From the NCBI GenBank assembly GCA_031554275.1, contig JAVBKB010000160.1:1-18664 (forward strand): a stretch of 18,664 nucleotides of DNA, in the 5' to 3' direction. This DNA is from JAVBKB01 sp031554275. Lineage in GTDB: Bacteria > Bacillota > Bacilli > JARBTR01. Position numbers and translations under genes: made by a program. The notes beneath the pieces were generated by a model that saw nothing but the letters and a program-made list of their open reading frames with translations, made no database searches and had not been told where the DNA came from. Of the stretch, positions 1 through 8,833 are shown piece after piece; position 1 is the stretch's first letter; each line of letters starts with the position of its first letter.

Positions 1-44
1 ATATTAGCATTCACTCTTAATCTTCGATGTCTTGTAAACTCCAT
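1..44 (-). CDS. hemB: Delta-aminolevulinic acid dehydratase (porphobilinogen synthase), N-terminal fragment
   Basis: Only the first 14 codons are inside the window; the gene runs off the left edge. The visible peptide starts MEFTRHRRLR, which matches the conserved F-x-RHRRLR start of bacterial HemB. A ribosome binding site (AAGGAG) lies 8 nt before this ATG. A second ATG six bases upstream would be only about 2 nt from that site and is less likely. The start lies 2 nt after the hemD stop, so translation is probably coupled. In the family, HemB condenses two 5-aminolevulinate molecules to porphobilinogen in the cytoplasm, the substrate of HemC encoded here. The identification rests on this short peptide plus the hemA-X-C-D gene order. 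Confidence 0.85.
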   Translation of the reverse strand, partial: MEFTRHRRLRVNAN

Positions 45-46
45 TT

Positions 47-856
47 TCATTTCTCCTTGTTAGGTGTTTTATTTGAATTTTCATAAATGGCTTTCATAAT
101 CCCTTTAGATGTAAATATTTCCGGACTAATATCGACAGTTAAGTGATAGAATTGAATTCTTTCTGATGTCACAGGTCCGATTGAAATTATCATACTATTC
201 TGCAAATAGGAAGACAATCCGTACTCCAAGATAATTTTCATAAATCGATCCACAGCCGATGGACTTGTGAAGATGAGATAATCGACTGGTTGTTTTGAAA
301 TAATTTCTTTCAATTTCTCTGCTGCATCTTCTGGAACTTTATTCTCATATACAATCGCTTCTTGAACCTGATGCCCTTTGGACGCCAATCCTGTTGCAAT
401 CAAGCTTCGGGCAAAATTCCCTTTGCAAATGAGTACCTTTTCATTTGGCTTTAGTATTTCTAGAAAACTTGGTAAAAATGCCTCCGCAACAAATTTAGGC
501 GGGATAAACCTTACTCGATAATGAAGATTCACTAATTGCTCTGCTGTTTTCGTACCGATGACAGCAAGCTTTGTATGCTTCGGAAGAAGCAAGCCTAATT
601 CTGCTAACAGACCAAATGTAAAGTCAACGCCATTTTTGCTAGTCAGCACAAGCCAATCATAAGTATCAATCTCTGCTAATATGTCCATCGTTTGCTGCTT
701 AACGGCAGGTTCAGGCTCATGAAAAGATAGGAGAGGCACCTCAATGGGAACCCCTCCAACTTGTGAAATCATTTCTGAAAGCCCTTGACCTTGGGATTTC
801 TCACGGAAGGCAAGAACTGTTTTACCTTGGAGGAAATTATTTGTGTAGGTCATCAT
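47..856 (-). CDS. hemD: Uroporphyrinogen-III synthase
   Basis: This enzyme closes and isomerises hydroxymethylbilane, the product of HemC, to uroporphyrinogen III in the cytoplasm. At 269 residues it is close to the B. subtilis HemD length. HemD proteins are poorly conserved, but the weak family landmarks are visible: YDWLVLTSKNGV (about 66-77), LAVIGTKTAE (about 97-106), FTSPSAVDRF (about 197-206) and SIGPVTSERI (about 226-235). They lie in two Rossmann-like halves. The start overlaps the hemC end by 20 nt, with GAGGG just upstream inside hemC. The ATGATG start leaves a one-codon ambiguity, and the second ATG has slightly better spacing. Position between hemC and hemB supports the call strongly. 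Confidence 0.93.
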   Translation of the reverse strand: MMTYTNNFLQGKTVLAFREKSQGQGLSEMISQVGGVPIEVPLLSFHEPEPAVKQQTMDILAEIDTYDWLVLTSKNGVDFTFGLLAELGLLLPKHTKLAVIGTKTAEQLVNLHYRVRFIPPKFVAEAFLPSFLEILKPNEKVLICKGNFARSLIATGLASKGHQVQEAIVYENKVPEDAAEKLKEIISKQPVDYLIFTSPSAVDRFMKIILEYGLSSYLQNSMIISIGPVTSERIQFYHLTVDISPEIFTSKGIMKAIYENSNKTPNKEK

Positions 857-1769
857 TTAATCCCTCAATCAATTTCTTGGCACCACTTGCGATCATTCGC
901 TCTGCAGCTATTCTGCCAACTTCCTTATAATCTTTACCACTGACAACCTCTTTAAATATCTGCTTGCCATCAGGTGATGCGACAAGAGCTGTTAACGTAA
1001 ATACGCCTTCATCATCTTGAGTAGCAAAGCCCGCGATCGGCACCTGACATCCGCCTTCCATTAAATCAAGATATACACGTTCTGCAAACACGGAATATTT
1101 CGTTTTCTTACATGTGAATTTAGCTAATTCAGCACGTAATTCAGCGTCATCTATCCGACACTCGATAGATAGTGCTCCTTGGCCAACTGCTGGCACACAA
1201 ATATTTTCATCAATGAATTCACTAACTACATCATCTTTCCAACCCATTCGAGCGAGCCCTGCTGCAGCCAAAATAATTGCATCATATTCCTCGTCTTGTA
1301 ACTTGGCAAGTCTTGTATCAATGTTGCCACGAATCCATTTAATATTGAGGTCAGGTCTAACTGCAAGTAGCTGTGCGCCACGACGTAGCGAGCTTGTACC
1401 AATGATAGCTGCTTGTTTCAAATCTTTCAGGCCAGCACCATCTTTTGAAATAAGGGCATCACGATGATCTTCTCGAAAAGGCACACAACCAATCATAAGT
1501 CCTTCTGGGAGTACAGCAGGCATGTCCTTCATTGAATGAACAGCCATATCGATTTCTTTGTCCAACATTGCTTGTTCAATCTCTTTAACAAACAAGCCTT
1601 TGCCACCCACTTTGGATAAAGTAACGTCCTGAATTTGATCACCTTTTGTAACGATTTCTTTTAATTCAAATTCAAATGGTAAGCCAAGAGCCTTTAATTG
1701 CGTAATTACCCAGTTAGACTGTGTGAGTGCTAACTTACTCCTTCTTGAACCGACGATGATTTTTCGCAT
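837..1769 (-). CDS. hemC: Hydroxymethylbilane synthase (porphobilinogen deaminase)
   Basis: It polymerises four porphobilinogen molecules into linear hydroxymethylbilane, using a covalently bound dipyrromethane cofactor. The cofactor-binding cysteine is visible as C241 in the EGGCQVPIAG motif. Other family motifs are GSRRSKLALTQ near the N-terminus, VHSMKDMP (about 77-84) and the arginine-rich IGTSSLRRGAQ (about 123-133). I start it at the ATG preceded by GGAGGATATA. A longer frame from an ATG four codons upstream would place that ribosome binding site inside the gene. The resulting 310 residues fit the family. It follows hemX by 36 nt and overlaps hemD, so it is part of the hemAXCDB operon. 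Confidence 0.97.
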   Translation of the reverse strand: MRKIIVGSRRSKLALTQSNWVITQLKALGLPFEFELKEIVTKGDQIQDVTLSKVGGKGLFVKEIEQAMLDKEIDMAVHSMKDMPAVLPEGLMIGCVPFREDHRDALISKDGAGLKDLKQAAIIGTSSLRRGAQLLAVRPDLNIKWIRGNIDTRLAKLQDEEYDAIILAAAGLARMGWKDDVVSEFIDENICVPAVGQGALSIECRIDDAELRAELAKFTCKKTKYSVFAERVYLDLMEGGCQVPIAGFATQDDEGVFTLTALVASPDGKQIFKEVVSGKDYKEVGRIAAERMIASGAKKLIEGLNDDLHK

Positions 1770-1805
1770 TATATCCTCCATGCTAGTTGTCTTATTTTTT
1801 TAATT

Positions 1806-2636
1806 CTAACCCCAAATATGAAATTTGGAAAGATTGTTCAGTACTAAAAAATTGATTAACACGATGATAAAACAAACAACGTTCCAAATTGCTAATGTTT
1901 TGCCGTGGAACTTTCTAATCTTTTGAAAGTAAATATAAATTGTGTAATTGATCAGTAATATTATTGATCCAATAATTTTCGGGTCTGCCCACATGATATC
2001 AGGAATCTTCATATGAGCCCACAACAAGCCATGCATCAAAGAAACGAGTAGAAAAGGAACACCAATGACAACTAGATTCGAAGTCATTTTCTCTAGTTTA
2101 TTCAAGTCTCCTAGTCGCTGAAGACGAACTCCCCATTTCTTCTGTTTCAACATGCGATACTGTACAAGATACAGCACTGATAATACAAAGGCAATAGCAA
2201 AGGCTCCATACGAAATAATTGCAAATGTAATATGCACAATTAACAATTCAGAAATCAATCGCTCTGCTAACCCTTCACCAACAGTATTTGACAAATCCGT
2301 GAAAGTATATATCACCATCAACACACAACCGATAATATTGGTGAAAAATAATAAGAAGTCGATTTTCATAAATCTATTGGCAATAAGTGAAAACGTAACC
2401 AAAATCCAAACAAAGAATAATAGACTTTGCACTGCGGAGAGAACTGGTAGTCTATCTGTATTAATAAACTGCAGTATCATCTGTGCTGTCAATGCGACCC
2501 AAACAAATGTTAGAATCCCAATGCCAATTCGTCTAGACTTTGGTCTCATCTGAATAAAATCAAAAGATAGAAAGATCAAACCTATACAATAAATTACTGC
2601 AGTTACTTCACTTAATCTTGCAATTATGGTTTCCAT
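1806..2636 (-). CDS. hemX: HemX, integral membrane protein of the CcsA/cytochrome c assembly superfamily
   Basis: This is a 276-residue, very hydrophobic protein with about eight predicted membrane segments, the same length as B. subtilis HemX. It resembles the cytochrome c assembly (CcsA) fold: a short cytoplasmic loop with KKWGVRLQRLGDLNKLEK follows the third to fifth helices, then LMHGLLWAH. In B. subtilis, HemX lowers the cellular amount of glutamyl-tRNA reductase (HemA). Its position directly after hemA, with stop and start overlapping in TAATG, fits that role and suggests translational coupling. A GGGGG-type ribosome binding site lies about 14 nt upstream, inside the end of hemA. Exact membrane topology and any heme binding were not determined. 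Confidence 0.92.
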   Translation of the reverse strand: METIIARLSEVTAVIYCIGLIFLSFDFIQMRPKSRRIGIGILTFVWVALTAQMILQFINTDRLPVLSAVQSLLFFVWILVTFSLIANRFMKIDFLLFFTNIIGCVLMVIYTFTDLSNTVGEGLAERLISELLIVHITFAIISYGAFAIAFVLSVLYLVQYRMLKQKKWGVRLQRLGDLNKLEKMTSNLVVIGVPFLLVSLMHGLLWAHMKIPDIMWADPKIIGSIILLINYTIYIYFQKIRKFHGKTLAIWNVVCFIIVLINFLVLNNLSKFHIWG

Positions 2637-4018
2637 TATCGAAATATTCCCCCTTCTTTCGAAGCTACCATCTCGGGAACTTTTCCATTCTCAGCTTGGC
2701 TTTCAACTTCAAGTTTCGCTTCATGCAATTTTAATAGTTTCTGTTCTTCAACTAACGATTCTATATTAAATATTTTGATAAAAGCATTTAAAGAGTGCTT
2801 TGAAATTGCTTTGTCTGAAGAATCTTTGACAAAGAGGATTGGATCCTTGAGCATTTGATTCATAATGCTTTTGATATGCTTGTTAACTACTTTCCATTCT
2901 CGTTCAGTTAATCCTGGGAGTTTGCGTTCAAGGCTTTTCATTGTCTCAGTTTGAATGGTATCTGCCTTCGATTTCAGTGCACCGATTATTGGCACAACAC
3001 CAAGCATTGCAACCCATTGATTGTAGTCTTCAATCTCAACTTGAATTAGTTCTTTGATTTGATTTGCTGCTGCTTTTCTTTCTTCAAGATTAGCTTGAAC
3101 AATGCCTTCTAAATCATCAATATCATACAAAAAAACATTTTCTAAATCAGCAATTCCTGGCTCTATGTCACGCGGTACCGCAATATCAACAATGAAAATC
3201 GGGCTACCTTTACGTTGCTTAGTGATCTGCTCCATCATTTCAGTTGTAATCACAAAATCCTTTGCACCAGTCGAACTTATCAAGATATCAGTCTTTGCCA
3301 AAACCAGACTAAGCTCCTCGATTTTTTTGGCAACACCTGAAAATTCTGCTGCAAGAGTCACTGCCTTTGAAAAGGTTCGATTGATAACTGTGATGTTCTG
3401 AACACCACTCCCATAAAGATTTTCAACAGCTAATTTACCCATTTCACCAGTTCCGAAAACAAGAACTTCTTTGCCTGCTAAATTACCGAAAATCTTTTTT
3501 GCTAATTCTACTGCAGCATAACTAATAGAAACCGCATTCGTGTTAATTGCCGTCTCTGTATGCGCTTTTTTTGCAAAAGTAATTGCTTGCTTGAAAAGGT
3601 GATTGAATATTACACCGATTGTCTTTTGCTCTTGACCAATTTGGAAGCTTTCCTTCACCTGACCAAGAATTTGTGTCTCACCAAGAACCATCGAGTTGAG
3701 TCCACATGCAACATTCAGTAAATGATCTACTGCCTCATCGTGCTCATAAATATAAAGACATTTCTTAAAGCTCTCCAAATCCAATGAAAACCAATCCGCT
3801 AGGAACTTTGTAATATAGTAAATACCTGTGTCAAGTAAATCGACCACTGCATAAACCTCAGTCCGATTACAGGTCGACACGAGAATATTTTCATAGATTC
3901 CTTTTTGTTCTTTCAAAACATTCATTGCAATAGGTATCTGCGTTGGATCAAAGCTAACCTTCTCGCGGATTTCTATAGGTGCAGTCTTATAGTTGAGTCC
4001 TACGACTACAATATTCAT
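2636..4018 (-). CDS. hemA: Glutamyl-tRNA reductase
   Basis: It reduces glutamyl-tRNA to glutamate-1-semialdehyde with NADPH, the first committed step of the C5 heme pathway. The N-terminal catalytic domain shows GLNYKTAPIEIREK and the nucleophilic cysteine C50 in VSTCNRTEVYAV. GLNSMVLGETQILGQVK follows, then an NADPH-binding GTGEMG and a helical dimerisation C-terminus. I start it at ATG 4018, 7-8 nt after GGAGAGGAG. A longer frame could begin at a TTG inside that ribosome binding site, but it adds only six unconserved residues. The 460 residues are close to the B. subtilis length. The last 30 residues (after about 430) look like a loosely conserved charged tail. Confidence 0.97.
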   Translation of the reverse strand: MNIVVVGLNYKTAPIEIREKVSFDPTQIPIAMNVLKEQKGIYENILVSTCNRTEVYAVVDLLDTGIYYITKFLADWFSLDLESFKKCLYIYEHDEAVDHLLNVACGLNSMVLGETQILGQVKESFQIGQEQKTIGVIFNHLFKQAITFAKKAHTETAINTNAVSISYAAVELAKKIFGNLAGKEVLVFGTGEMGKLAVENLYGSGVQNITVINRTFSKAVTLAAEFSGVAKKIEELSLVLAKTDILISSTGAKDFVITTEMMEQITKQRKGSPIFIVDIAVPRDIEPGIADLENVFLYDIDDLEGIVQANLEERKAAANQIKELIQVEIEDYNQWVAMLGVVPIIGALKSKADTIQTETMKSLERKLPGLTEREWKVVNKHIKSIMNQMLKDPILFVKDSSDKAISKHSLNAFIKIFNIESLVEEQKLLKLHEAKLEVESQAENGKVPEMVASKEGGIFR

Positions 4019-4055
4019 AGACTTGCTCCTCTCCAATACTTATATTCCAGAAACT

Positions 4056-4061
4056 ATTATA
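4056..4061 (-). promoter_or_regulatory. Candidate -10 element of the hemA operon promoter
   Basis: A perfect TATAAT (minus strand) lies 38 nt before the hemA start codon and downstream of the ysxC terminator, where a separate heme-operon promoter is expected. No good -35 hexamer is found at 16-18 nt; the nearest is TTCACA, 22 nt away. The assignment is therefore tentative. I see no T-box and no obvious PerR-type operator here. Confidence 0.4.
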
Positions 4062-4138
4062 CCGCTTTCTAAATTGTGTTACGTGTGAAGTCCATCACAA
4101 ATCATTGTTTTATTCAAACTTCAACAGTTTTTTTCAAG

Positions 4139-4166
4139 AAAAAAACCATCAAAATACTCTTTGATG
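4139..4166 (-). terminator. Intrinsic terminator after ysxC
   Basis: On the minus strand, CATCAAA and TTTGATG pair around a 6-nt loop, followed by G and seven T residues. It lies about 65 nt beyond the ysxC stop and separates the lon-ysxC transcript from the heme operon. The stem is short and AT-rich, so termination may be partial. Confidence 0.65.
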
Positions 4167-4229
4167 ATTTCATTTTAGCGATGCAATACGAATTCTATGT
4201 GAGGTAAATAAGTCAAAAATAGTAATGAT

Positions 4230-4826
4230 TTAGCGAGTGCTATCTTTCGCTTTGCCGACTATTTCTCTCCAAATTTCCTCTTTCCCAAATCCTGTCTCTG
4301 CTGAAAACAGAAACAATCGGTCTTGAGGCTTTAATGCTAATTTATCCTTAACGATTTTCAGATGCTTCTGCCATTTCCCTTTCGGAATCTTATCTGCTTT
4401 CGTAGCAACGATCAGGCAAGGAATGTCATAATATTTAAGAAAATCATACATTGTCACATCATCACTCGAAGGTTCATGACGTAGGTCAATAATTAATAGC
4501 GCAGCGCACAATTCTTGCCGTGTGGTGAAATATTGTTCAATCATCTTGCCCCAAGCTTCGCGCTCTTTTTTAGAAACCGAGGCATAGCCATACCCTGGCA
4601 CATCAACAAACATAATGCTCTGGTTCAATTTGTAAAAATTTAACGTCTGTGTTTTCCCCGGTTTAGATGAAGTTCTAGCCAATGCTTTTCTATTAATCAT
4701 CTTATTGATAAATGATGATTTGCCTACATTTGAACGACCTGCTAAAGCGAATTCAGGAAGTCCATCAGGCGGATATTGCTCTGGTGCTACAGCACTTATT
4801 ACTATCTCTGCTTCTGTAATCTTCAT
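4230..4826 (-). CDS. ysxC: Ribosome-biogenesis GTP-binding protein YsxC/EngB
   Basis: This is a small TRAFAC-class GTPase needed for late assembly of the large ribosomal subunit. The GTPase motifs are plain: G1 GRSNVGKSS, G3 DVPGYG, G4 TKAD and G5-like SAETG. The SKPGKTQTLNFY switch region is typical of EngB. I start it at the ATG with AGGTGAG just upstream, giving 198 residues, close to B. subtilis YsxC. An upstream extension of 30 residues would overlap the lon end and is unlike the family. It follows lon by 40 nt and is probably cotranscribed with it, as in Bacillus. A terminator follows it. Confidence 0.96.
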   Translation of the reverse strand: MKITEAEIVISAVAPEQYPPDGLPEFALAGRSNVGKSSFINKMINRKALARTSSKPGKTQTLNFYKLNQSIMFVDVPGYGYASVSKKEREAWGKMIEQYFTTRQELCAALLIIDLRHEPSSDDVTMYDFLKYYDIPCLIVATKADKIPKGKWQKHLKIVKDKLALKPQDRLFLFSAETGFGKEEIWREIVGKAKDSTR

Positions 4827-4866
4827 GAACTCACCTCTCGTACTTTGTTTTTGTTCAGTTAATTTC

Positions 4867-7185
4867 TTACTTTTCCAATAACGCAAGCTGTAAAACTTCT
4901 TCAACATCAGTGACAAAAATGTACTTTATTTCATCTTTCACCATTTGTGGAATATCATCTAGATCTTTCTCATTTTTCTTCGGACAAATGATCGTTTTCA
5001 AACCTGAACGGTGGGCACTAATAGATTTTTCTTTTAATCCACCAATTGGTAAGACTCGACCTCGCAATGTCACTTCACCAGTCATCCCAATATCCTTATT
5101 AACTGGTTTATTGGTAAGTGCTGAAACCAATGCGGTGGTGATTGTGATCCCGGCTGATGGCCCATCCTTTGGTACAGCTCCCTCAGGCACATGAATATGA
5201 ATATCTGTTTTCTCATAGAAGTTCTCTGCAATACCTAATTTAGCGGCATTTGCTCTGACATAACTAAAAGCTGTTTGGGCGGATTCTTTCATTACATCGC
5301 CAAGTTTTCCTGTAAGCTCAAGCTTTCCCTTTCCTTTGCAAAGGGAAACCTCAATTTGCAAAATATCTCCGCCAAATGATGTATAAGCAAGTCCCATCGC
5401 AACACCGACAAGACTTTCAGTTTCTGAATTTCTGTGCTCAAATTGTTTTTTGCCTAATAAATCAGTGATAGTAGTTGGTGAGATATCCACTGAAGAAGAT
5501 TTGTTTTCAACAAATTTTCTAGTTATCTTTCTGCAGACTGTACCGATTTGGCGCTCTAAACTACGCACGCCTGCTTCTCTTGTATAGTACTGAATAATAG
5601 TTTTGAGAGATTCTGCTTGAAATTGCACTTTCGCTTTTGGTAATCCATGTTGTTTCAGCTGCTTTGGTACTAGATGATTCTTTGCGATATGGAATTTCTC
5701 TATCTCTGTATAACTGCTAACCTCAATGATTTCCATCCGATCACGAAGTGGACTAGGAATCCCTGAAAGACTATTGGCAGTAGCAATAAACATCACTTTT
5801 GATAAATCAAAAGCCTCTTCGATATAGTGATCACTAAATGTATGGTTCTGTTCAGGATCCAATACTTCTAACATGGCAGAAGATGGATCACCTCTGAAAT
5901 CACTTGACATTTTGTCAATTTCGTCAAGTAAGAAAACCGGATTATTGGTGCCAGCCTTTTTGATACCTTGAATGATTCGACCAGGCATTGCTCCAATGTA
6001 TGTGCGACGATGACCACGAATTTCTGCCTCATCACGCACACCGCCAAGTGAAACCCGCACAAACTCACGTTTAGTGGCGCGAGCAATTGACTTCGCTAAA
6101 CTTGTTTTCCCCACTCCTGGTGGGCCTACTAAACAGATAATTGGTGCTTTCAAAGATTTTGTTAACTTCTGAACAGCTAGGAATTCTATAATTCTTTCCT
6201 TAACCTTATCTAGACCATAGTGATCTTGATCCAAAATTGCTTGAACCCTTTTGAGATCAATTATTCCCTTTGATTGCTTAGACCAAGGTAAATCTGATAG
6301 CCATGTCAAATAAGTTCTAATAACGGCACTTTCAGGAGAAGACTGTGGCACTGTATTAAAACGATCTAATTCCTTCATTGCGCGGGTATAGACTTCCTCA
6401 GGCATTTCTGCTGCTATAAGCTTCTCTGATAGTTCTTTCGCATCATCAGAACGGCCATCCTTGCCACTTAGTTCAGTTTGAATCACTTTCATTTGCTCAC
6501 GCAGATAGAATTCGCGTTGATGTGCATCGATTGAAGTTTTGACATCTTGATCAATTTTATTTTTCAATTGATTAATCTCTTTTTCAAAATTAATCACCTT
6601 AATCAAGGCAATAATTCTTTCATTGAGATCTGTTACCTCTAACAGTTCTTGCTGCTTCTCATGTGGAATCGGCAAAATACTAGTAAGCTGATCAACCATT
6701 TGATGAAAATCTTCTAACGCTAGTATTCTTTCAATTTCATCATCTGGCGAATTGCGGAAATGATTACGAAAATCCTCGAAAACCTCTTTAAGAGTGCGAA
6801 TTGAGGCGATTGTCGTTAAGCTCTCAGCATCTTCAACTGGAATTCTTTCGATTTCTGCTTCCAAGTATTCACCTCTATCAATAAATACGTGAAGCTTTGC
6901 GCGGTACTTGCCATCCACAAAAGCTCTCACTGCACCATTAGGCATTTTGACTAGTTGCTTGATATGTGCAACCGTACCCATATCATGAACGTCATCCTTA
7001 CCTGGATCAGTAATTGTTACATCTTTCTGGTTTGTTAAAAAAACCAATTGATTGGATGCCATCGCATTCTCAAGCGCTTTAATAGATTTCCCTCGTCCAA
7101 CATCAAGACTGGTTGACACTGATGGAAATACTACCGCACCTTTTAATGGCAACAGTTTTATCGTTTTAATTTCAGTATTAGCCAT
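4867..7185 (-). CDS. lon: ATP-dependent protease La (LonA)
   Basis: LonA is a cytoplasmic ATP-driven serine protease that degrades damaged and regulatory proteins. The order is a substrate-binding N-terminal domain (about 1-200), a coiled-coil linker (about 200-260), an AAA+ module and a C-terminal protease. Walker A GPPGVGKT is at 354-361, Walker B FLLDEID at about 418-424, and sensor ATANS follows. The protease shows catalytic Ser677 in PKDGPSAG and Lys720 in GGLKEKS, the usual Ser-Lys dyad. The start is the ATG 6-7 nt after GAGGAG, giving 772 residues, nearly identical in length to B. subtilis LonA. No lonB lies upstream, unlike in B. subtilis. Confidence 0.98.
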   Translation of the reverse strand: MANTEIKTIKLLPLKGAVVFPSVSTSLDVGRGKSIKALENAMASNQLVFLTNQKDVTITDPGKDDVHDMGTVAHIKQLVKMPNGAVRAFVDGKYRAKLHVFIDRGEYLEAEIERIPVEDAESLTTIASIRTLKEVFEDFRNHFRNSPDDEIERILALEDFHQMVDQLTSILPIPHEKQQELLEVTDLNERIIALIKVINFEKEINQLKNKIDQDVKTSIDAHQREFYLREQMKVIQTELSGKDGRSDDAKELSEKLIAAEMPEEVYTRAMKELDRFNTVPQSSPESAVIRTYLTWLSDLPWSKQSKGIIDLKRVQAILDQDHYGLDKVKERIIEFLAVQKLTKSLKAPIICLVGPPGVGKTSLAKSIARATKREFVRVSLGGVRDEAEIRGHRRTYIGAMPGRIIQGIKKAGTNNPVFLLDEIDKMSSDFRGDPSSAMLEVLDPEQNHTFSDHYIEEAFDLSKVMFIATANSLSGIPSPLRDRMEIIEVSSYTEIEKFHIAKNHLVPKQLKQHGLPKAKVQFQAESLKTIIQYYTREAGVRSLERQIGTVCRKITRKFVENKSSSVDISPTTITDLLGKKQFEHRNSETESLVGVAMGLAYTSFGGDILQIEVSLCKGKGKLELTGKLGDVMKESAQTAFSYVRANAAKLGIAENFYEKTDIHIHVPEGAVPKDGPSAGITITTALVSALTNKPVNKDIGMTGEVTLRGRVLPIGGLKEKSISAHRSGLKTIICPKKNEKDLDDIPQMVKDEIKYIFVTDVEEVLQLALLEK

Positions 7186-7301
7186 AATAAACTCCTCATT
7201 TGAAATGTAGCACATTAGATCGAGTTTGAGAAACTACTACATTTTTCTATACTTTTAAGTCTAACGTATTTAGTGAAAAGTGTCATCGTGAAAACACTGG
7301 A

Positions 7302-7331
7302 AATATATATTTTTGTTGATTTAAGCTCCAA
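7302..7331 (-). promoter_or_regulatory. Weak candidate sigma-A promoter for lon
   Basis: On the minus strand TTGGAG and TATATT are separated by 18 nt, located between the clpX terminator and lon. Both hexamers deviate from consensus and the region is AT-rich, so chance matches are likely. I see no clear heat-shock operator (CIRCE or a CtsR-type repeat) nearby. Confidence 0.3.
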
Positions 7332-7356
7332 TTTCACCTGAATATGCATTTTTTTG

Positions 7357-7445
7357 AAAAAAAATAGCGCAAAACATGATTAGCTGAAGTGTAGAGCTAG
7401 CATAAAAATACCTGCTATTTCACTAAATTCAGCTATATGTTTTGC
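7357..7445 (-). terminator. Long hairpin terminator downstream of clpX
   Basis: On the minus strand GCAAAACAT (7445-7437) pairs with ATGTTTTGC (7377-7369), and inside it TAGCTGAA pairs with TTCAGCTA (7435-7428 with 7388-7381). Shorter AGTG/CACT and TAGC/GCTA pairs continue inward. After the hairpin comes GCTA and then eight T residues. It starts about 24 nt after the clpX stop, and the hairpin is unusually long for an intrinsic terminator. Confidence 0.65.
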
Positions 7446-7469
7446 CTATCCACTTAAGTTTCAAAATGA

Positions 7470-8717
7470 TTATTTTGCTTTCTTCATTTTCAATTCACGC
7501 TCAACTACAAGCGGTTTCGAGTTATTGACTACCGTATCAGCAGTCACAATGCACTGCTGCACATCACTACGTGAAGGCATTTCAAACATAATTTCCAACA
7601 TGATGGATTCTATGATTGAACGTAAACCACGTGCACCTGTTTTTCTGCTAATCGCTTTCTTGGCAATTTCTTGCAAAGCTGCGGTTTCGAATTCCAATTC
7701 TACGCCATCTAATTGCAACATCTTTTGGTATTGCTTCACAAGCGCATTCTTCGGCTTTGTCAGAATTTCAATAAGTGCCGCCTCATCAAGCTGCTCCAAT
7801 GCAGTAATGATAGGCAGACGACCAATAAACTCTGGGATTAAGCCATAAGCCTGTAGATCCTCAGGCAACACTTGATTCAGTAGACTCGTACCATTTTCAG
7901 AATCTCGGCGGTCATTACCAAAACCAATGACTTTTTGACCAAGGCGTCGCTTAATAATTTGTTCGATTCCATCAAAAGCACCACCACAGATAAATAAAAT
8001 ATTGGTTGTGTCAATTTGGATAAGCTCTTGGTGAGGGTGTTTACGTCCACCTTGTGGTGGCACACTTGCAACAGTACCTTCAAGAATTTTCAGTAATGCC
8101 TGCTGAACACCTTCACCAGAAACATCCCTCGTAATTGAAGGATTCTCAGATTTACGGGCGATCTTATCAATTTCATCGATATAAATAATCCCATGTTCAG
8201 CGCGTGGAATATCGTGATCTGCAGATTGAATCAGTTTAAGAAGAATGTTTTCAACATCTTCACCAACATAACCAGCTTCGGTCAATGAAGTTGCATCTGC
8301 AATGGCAAATGGCACATTTAATAAACGAGCTAGCGTTTGTGCTAAATACGTCTTACCACTTCCTGTTGGCCCAATTAAACAAATGTTACTTTTGGTTAAC
8401 TCGACATCATCCACTTTATTTTTTGAATTAATTCGCTTGTAGTGATTATATACGGCTACAGCAAGTGCTTTTTTGGCATCATCTTGACCAATGACATATT
8501 CATCTAAGCTATTGCTGATCTCTATTGGTTTTGGAATTTCTTCGAATTCTACTTCATTTTCAAAACCCAATTCCTCTTCAACGATATCATTGCAAAGCTC
8601 AATACACTCATCACAGATGTACACCCCAGGTCCAGCCACTAACTTGCGAACTTGCTCCTGAGATTTCCCACAAAACGAACACTTTAATTGTCCTTTTTCA
8701 TCCGTAAATTTGAACAT
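7470..8717 (-). CDS. clpX: ATP-dependent Clp protease ATP-binding subunit ClpX
   Basis: ClpX is the hexameric AAA+ unfoldase that feeds substrates to ClpP. The N-terminal zinc-binding domain has C13, C16, C35 and C38 (CSFC and CDEC). The AAA+ core shows Walker A GPTGSGKT at 116-123, the pore loop GYVG at 149-152, Walker B YIDEID at about 179-184, and an RRLGQKVIGFG region that corresponds to the ClpP-contacting IGF loop. Its 415 residues fit the family. The start has AAAGGAG 6 nt upstream. It follows tig by 180 nt with no convincing terminator between them. It probably receives some readthrough as well as having its own promoter. Confidence 0.98.
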   Translation of the reverse strand: MFKFTDEKGQLKCSFCGKSQEQVRKLVAGPGVYICDECIELCNDIVEEELGFENEVEFEEIPKPIEISNSLDEYVIGQDDAKKALAVAVYNHYKRINSKNKVDDVELTKSNICLIGPTGSGKTYLAQTLARLLNVPFAIADATSLTEAGYVGEDVENILLKLIQSADHDIPRAEHGIIYIDEIDKIARKSENPSITRDVSGEGVQQALLKILEGTVASVPPQGGRKHPHQELIQIDTTNILFICGGAFDGIEQIIKRRLGQKVIGFGNDRRDSENGTSLLNQVLPEDLQAYGLIPEFIGRLPIITALEQLDEAALIEILTKPKNALVKQYQKMLQLDGVELEFETAALQEIAKKAISRKTGARGLRSIIESIMLEIMFEMPSRSDVQQCIVTADTVVNNSKPLVVERELKMKKAK

Positions 8718-8833
8718 TTTTTCTCCTTTAAAAGCTTTGGTTACGGCCGATTAAAAGCCTTCCCAAAAGAATCTTGACGCAATCTTTGTTCGTAATTTAC
8801 ATCAAAGTACTAATAGTCTAGCCAAAAACAAAT

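Noticed and set aside
1114..1467. Open frame of 117 codons antisense to hemC
   Set aside because: It lies wholly inside a strongly conserved gene on the other strand, has low-complexity Ser/Ala/Arg composition and no ribosome binding site. Similar antisense frames in hemX, hemA, lon, clpX and tig were dropped for the same reason.
4019..4036. Six-codon N-terminal extension of hemA from a TTG
   Set aside because: The extension overlaps the GGAGAGGAG ribosome binding site of the ATG at 4018, and the family begins at MNIVVVGLNYKTAP.
4827..4916. 30-residue N-terminal extension of YsxC overlapping lon
   Set aside because: A clear AGGTGAG site precedes the internal ATG, the shorter protein matches the family length, and the extension is antithetical to the lon end.
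7200..7300. CIRCE or CtsR heat-shock operator in front of lon
   Set aside because: Neither the TTAGCACTC-N9-GAGTGCTAA pattern nor a tandem GGTCAAA repeat is present; the AGTGT/ACACT pair here is too short.
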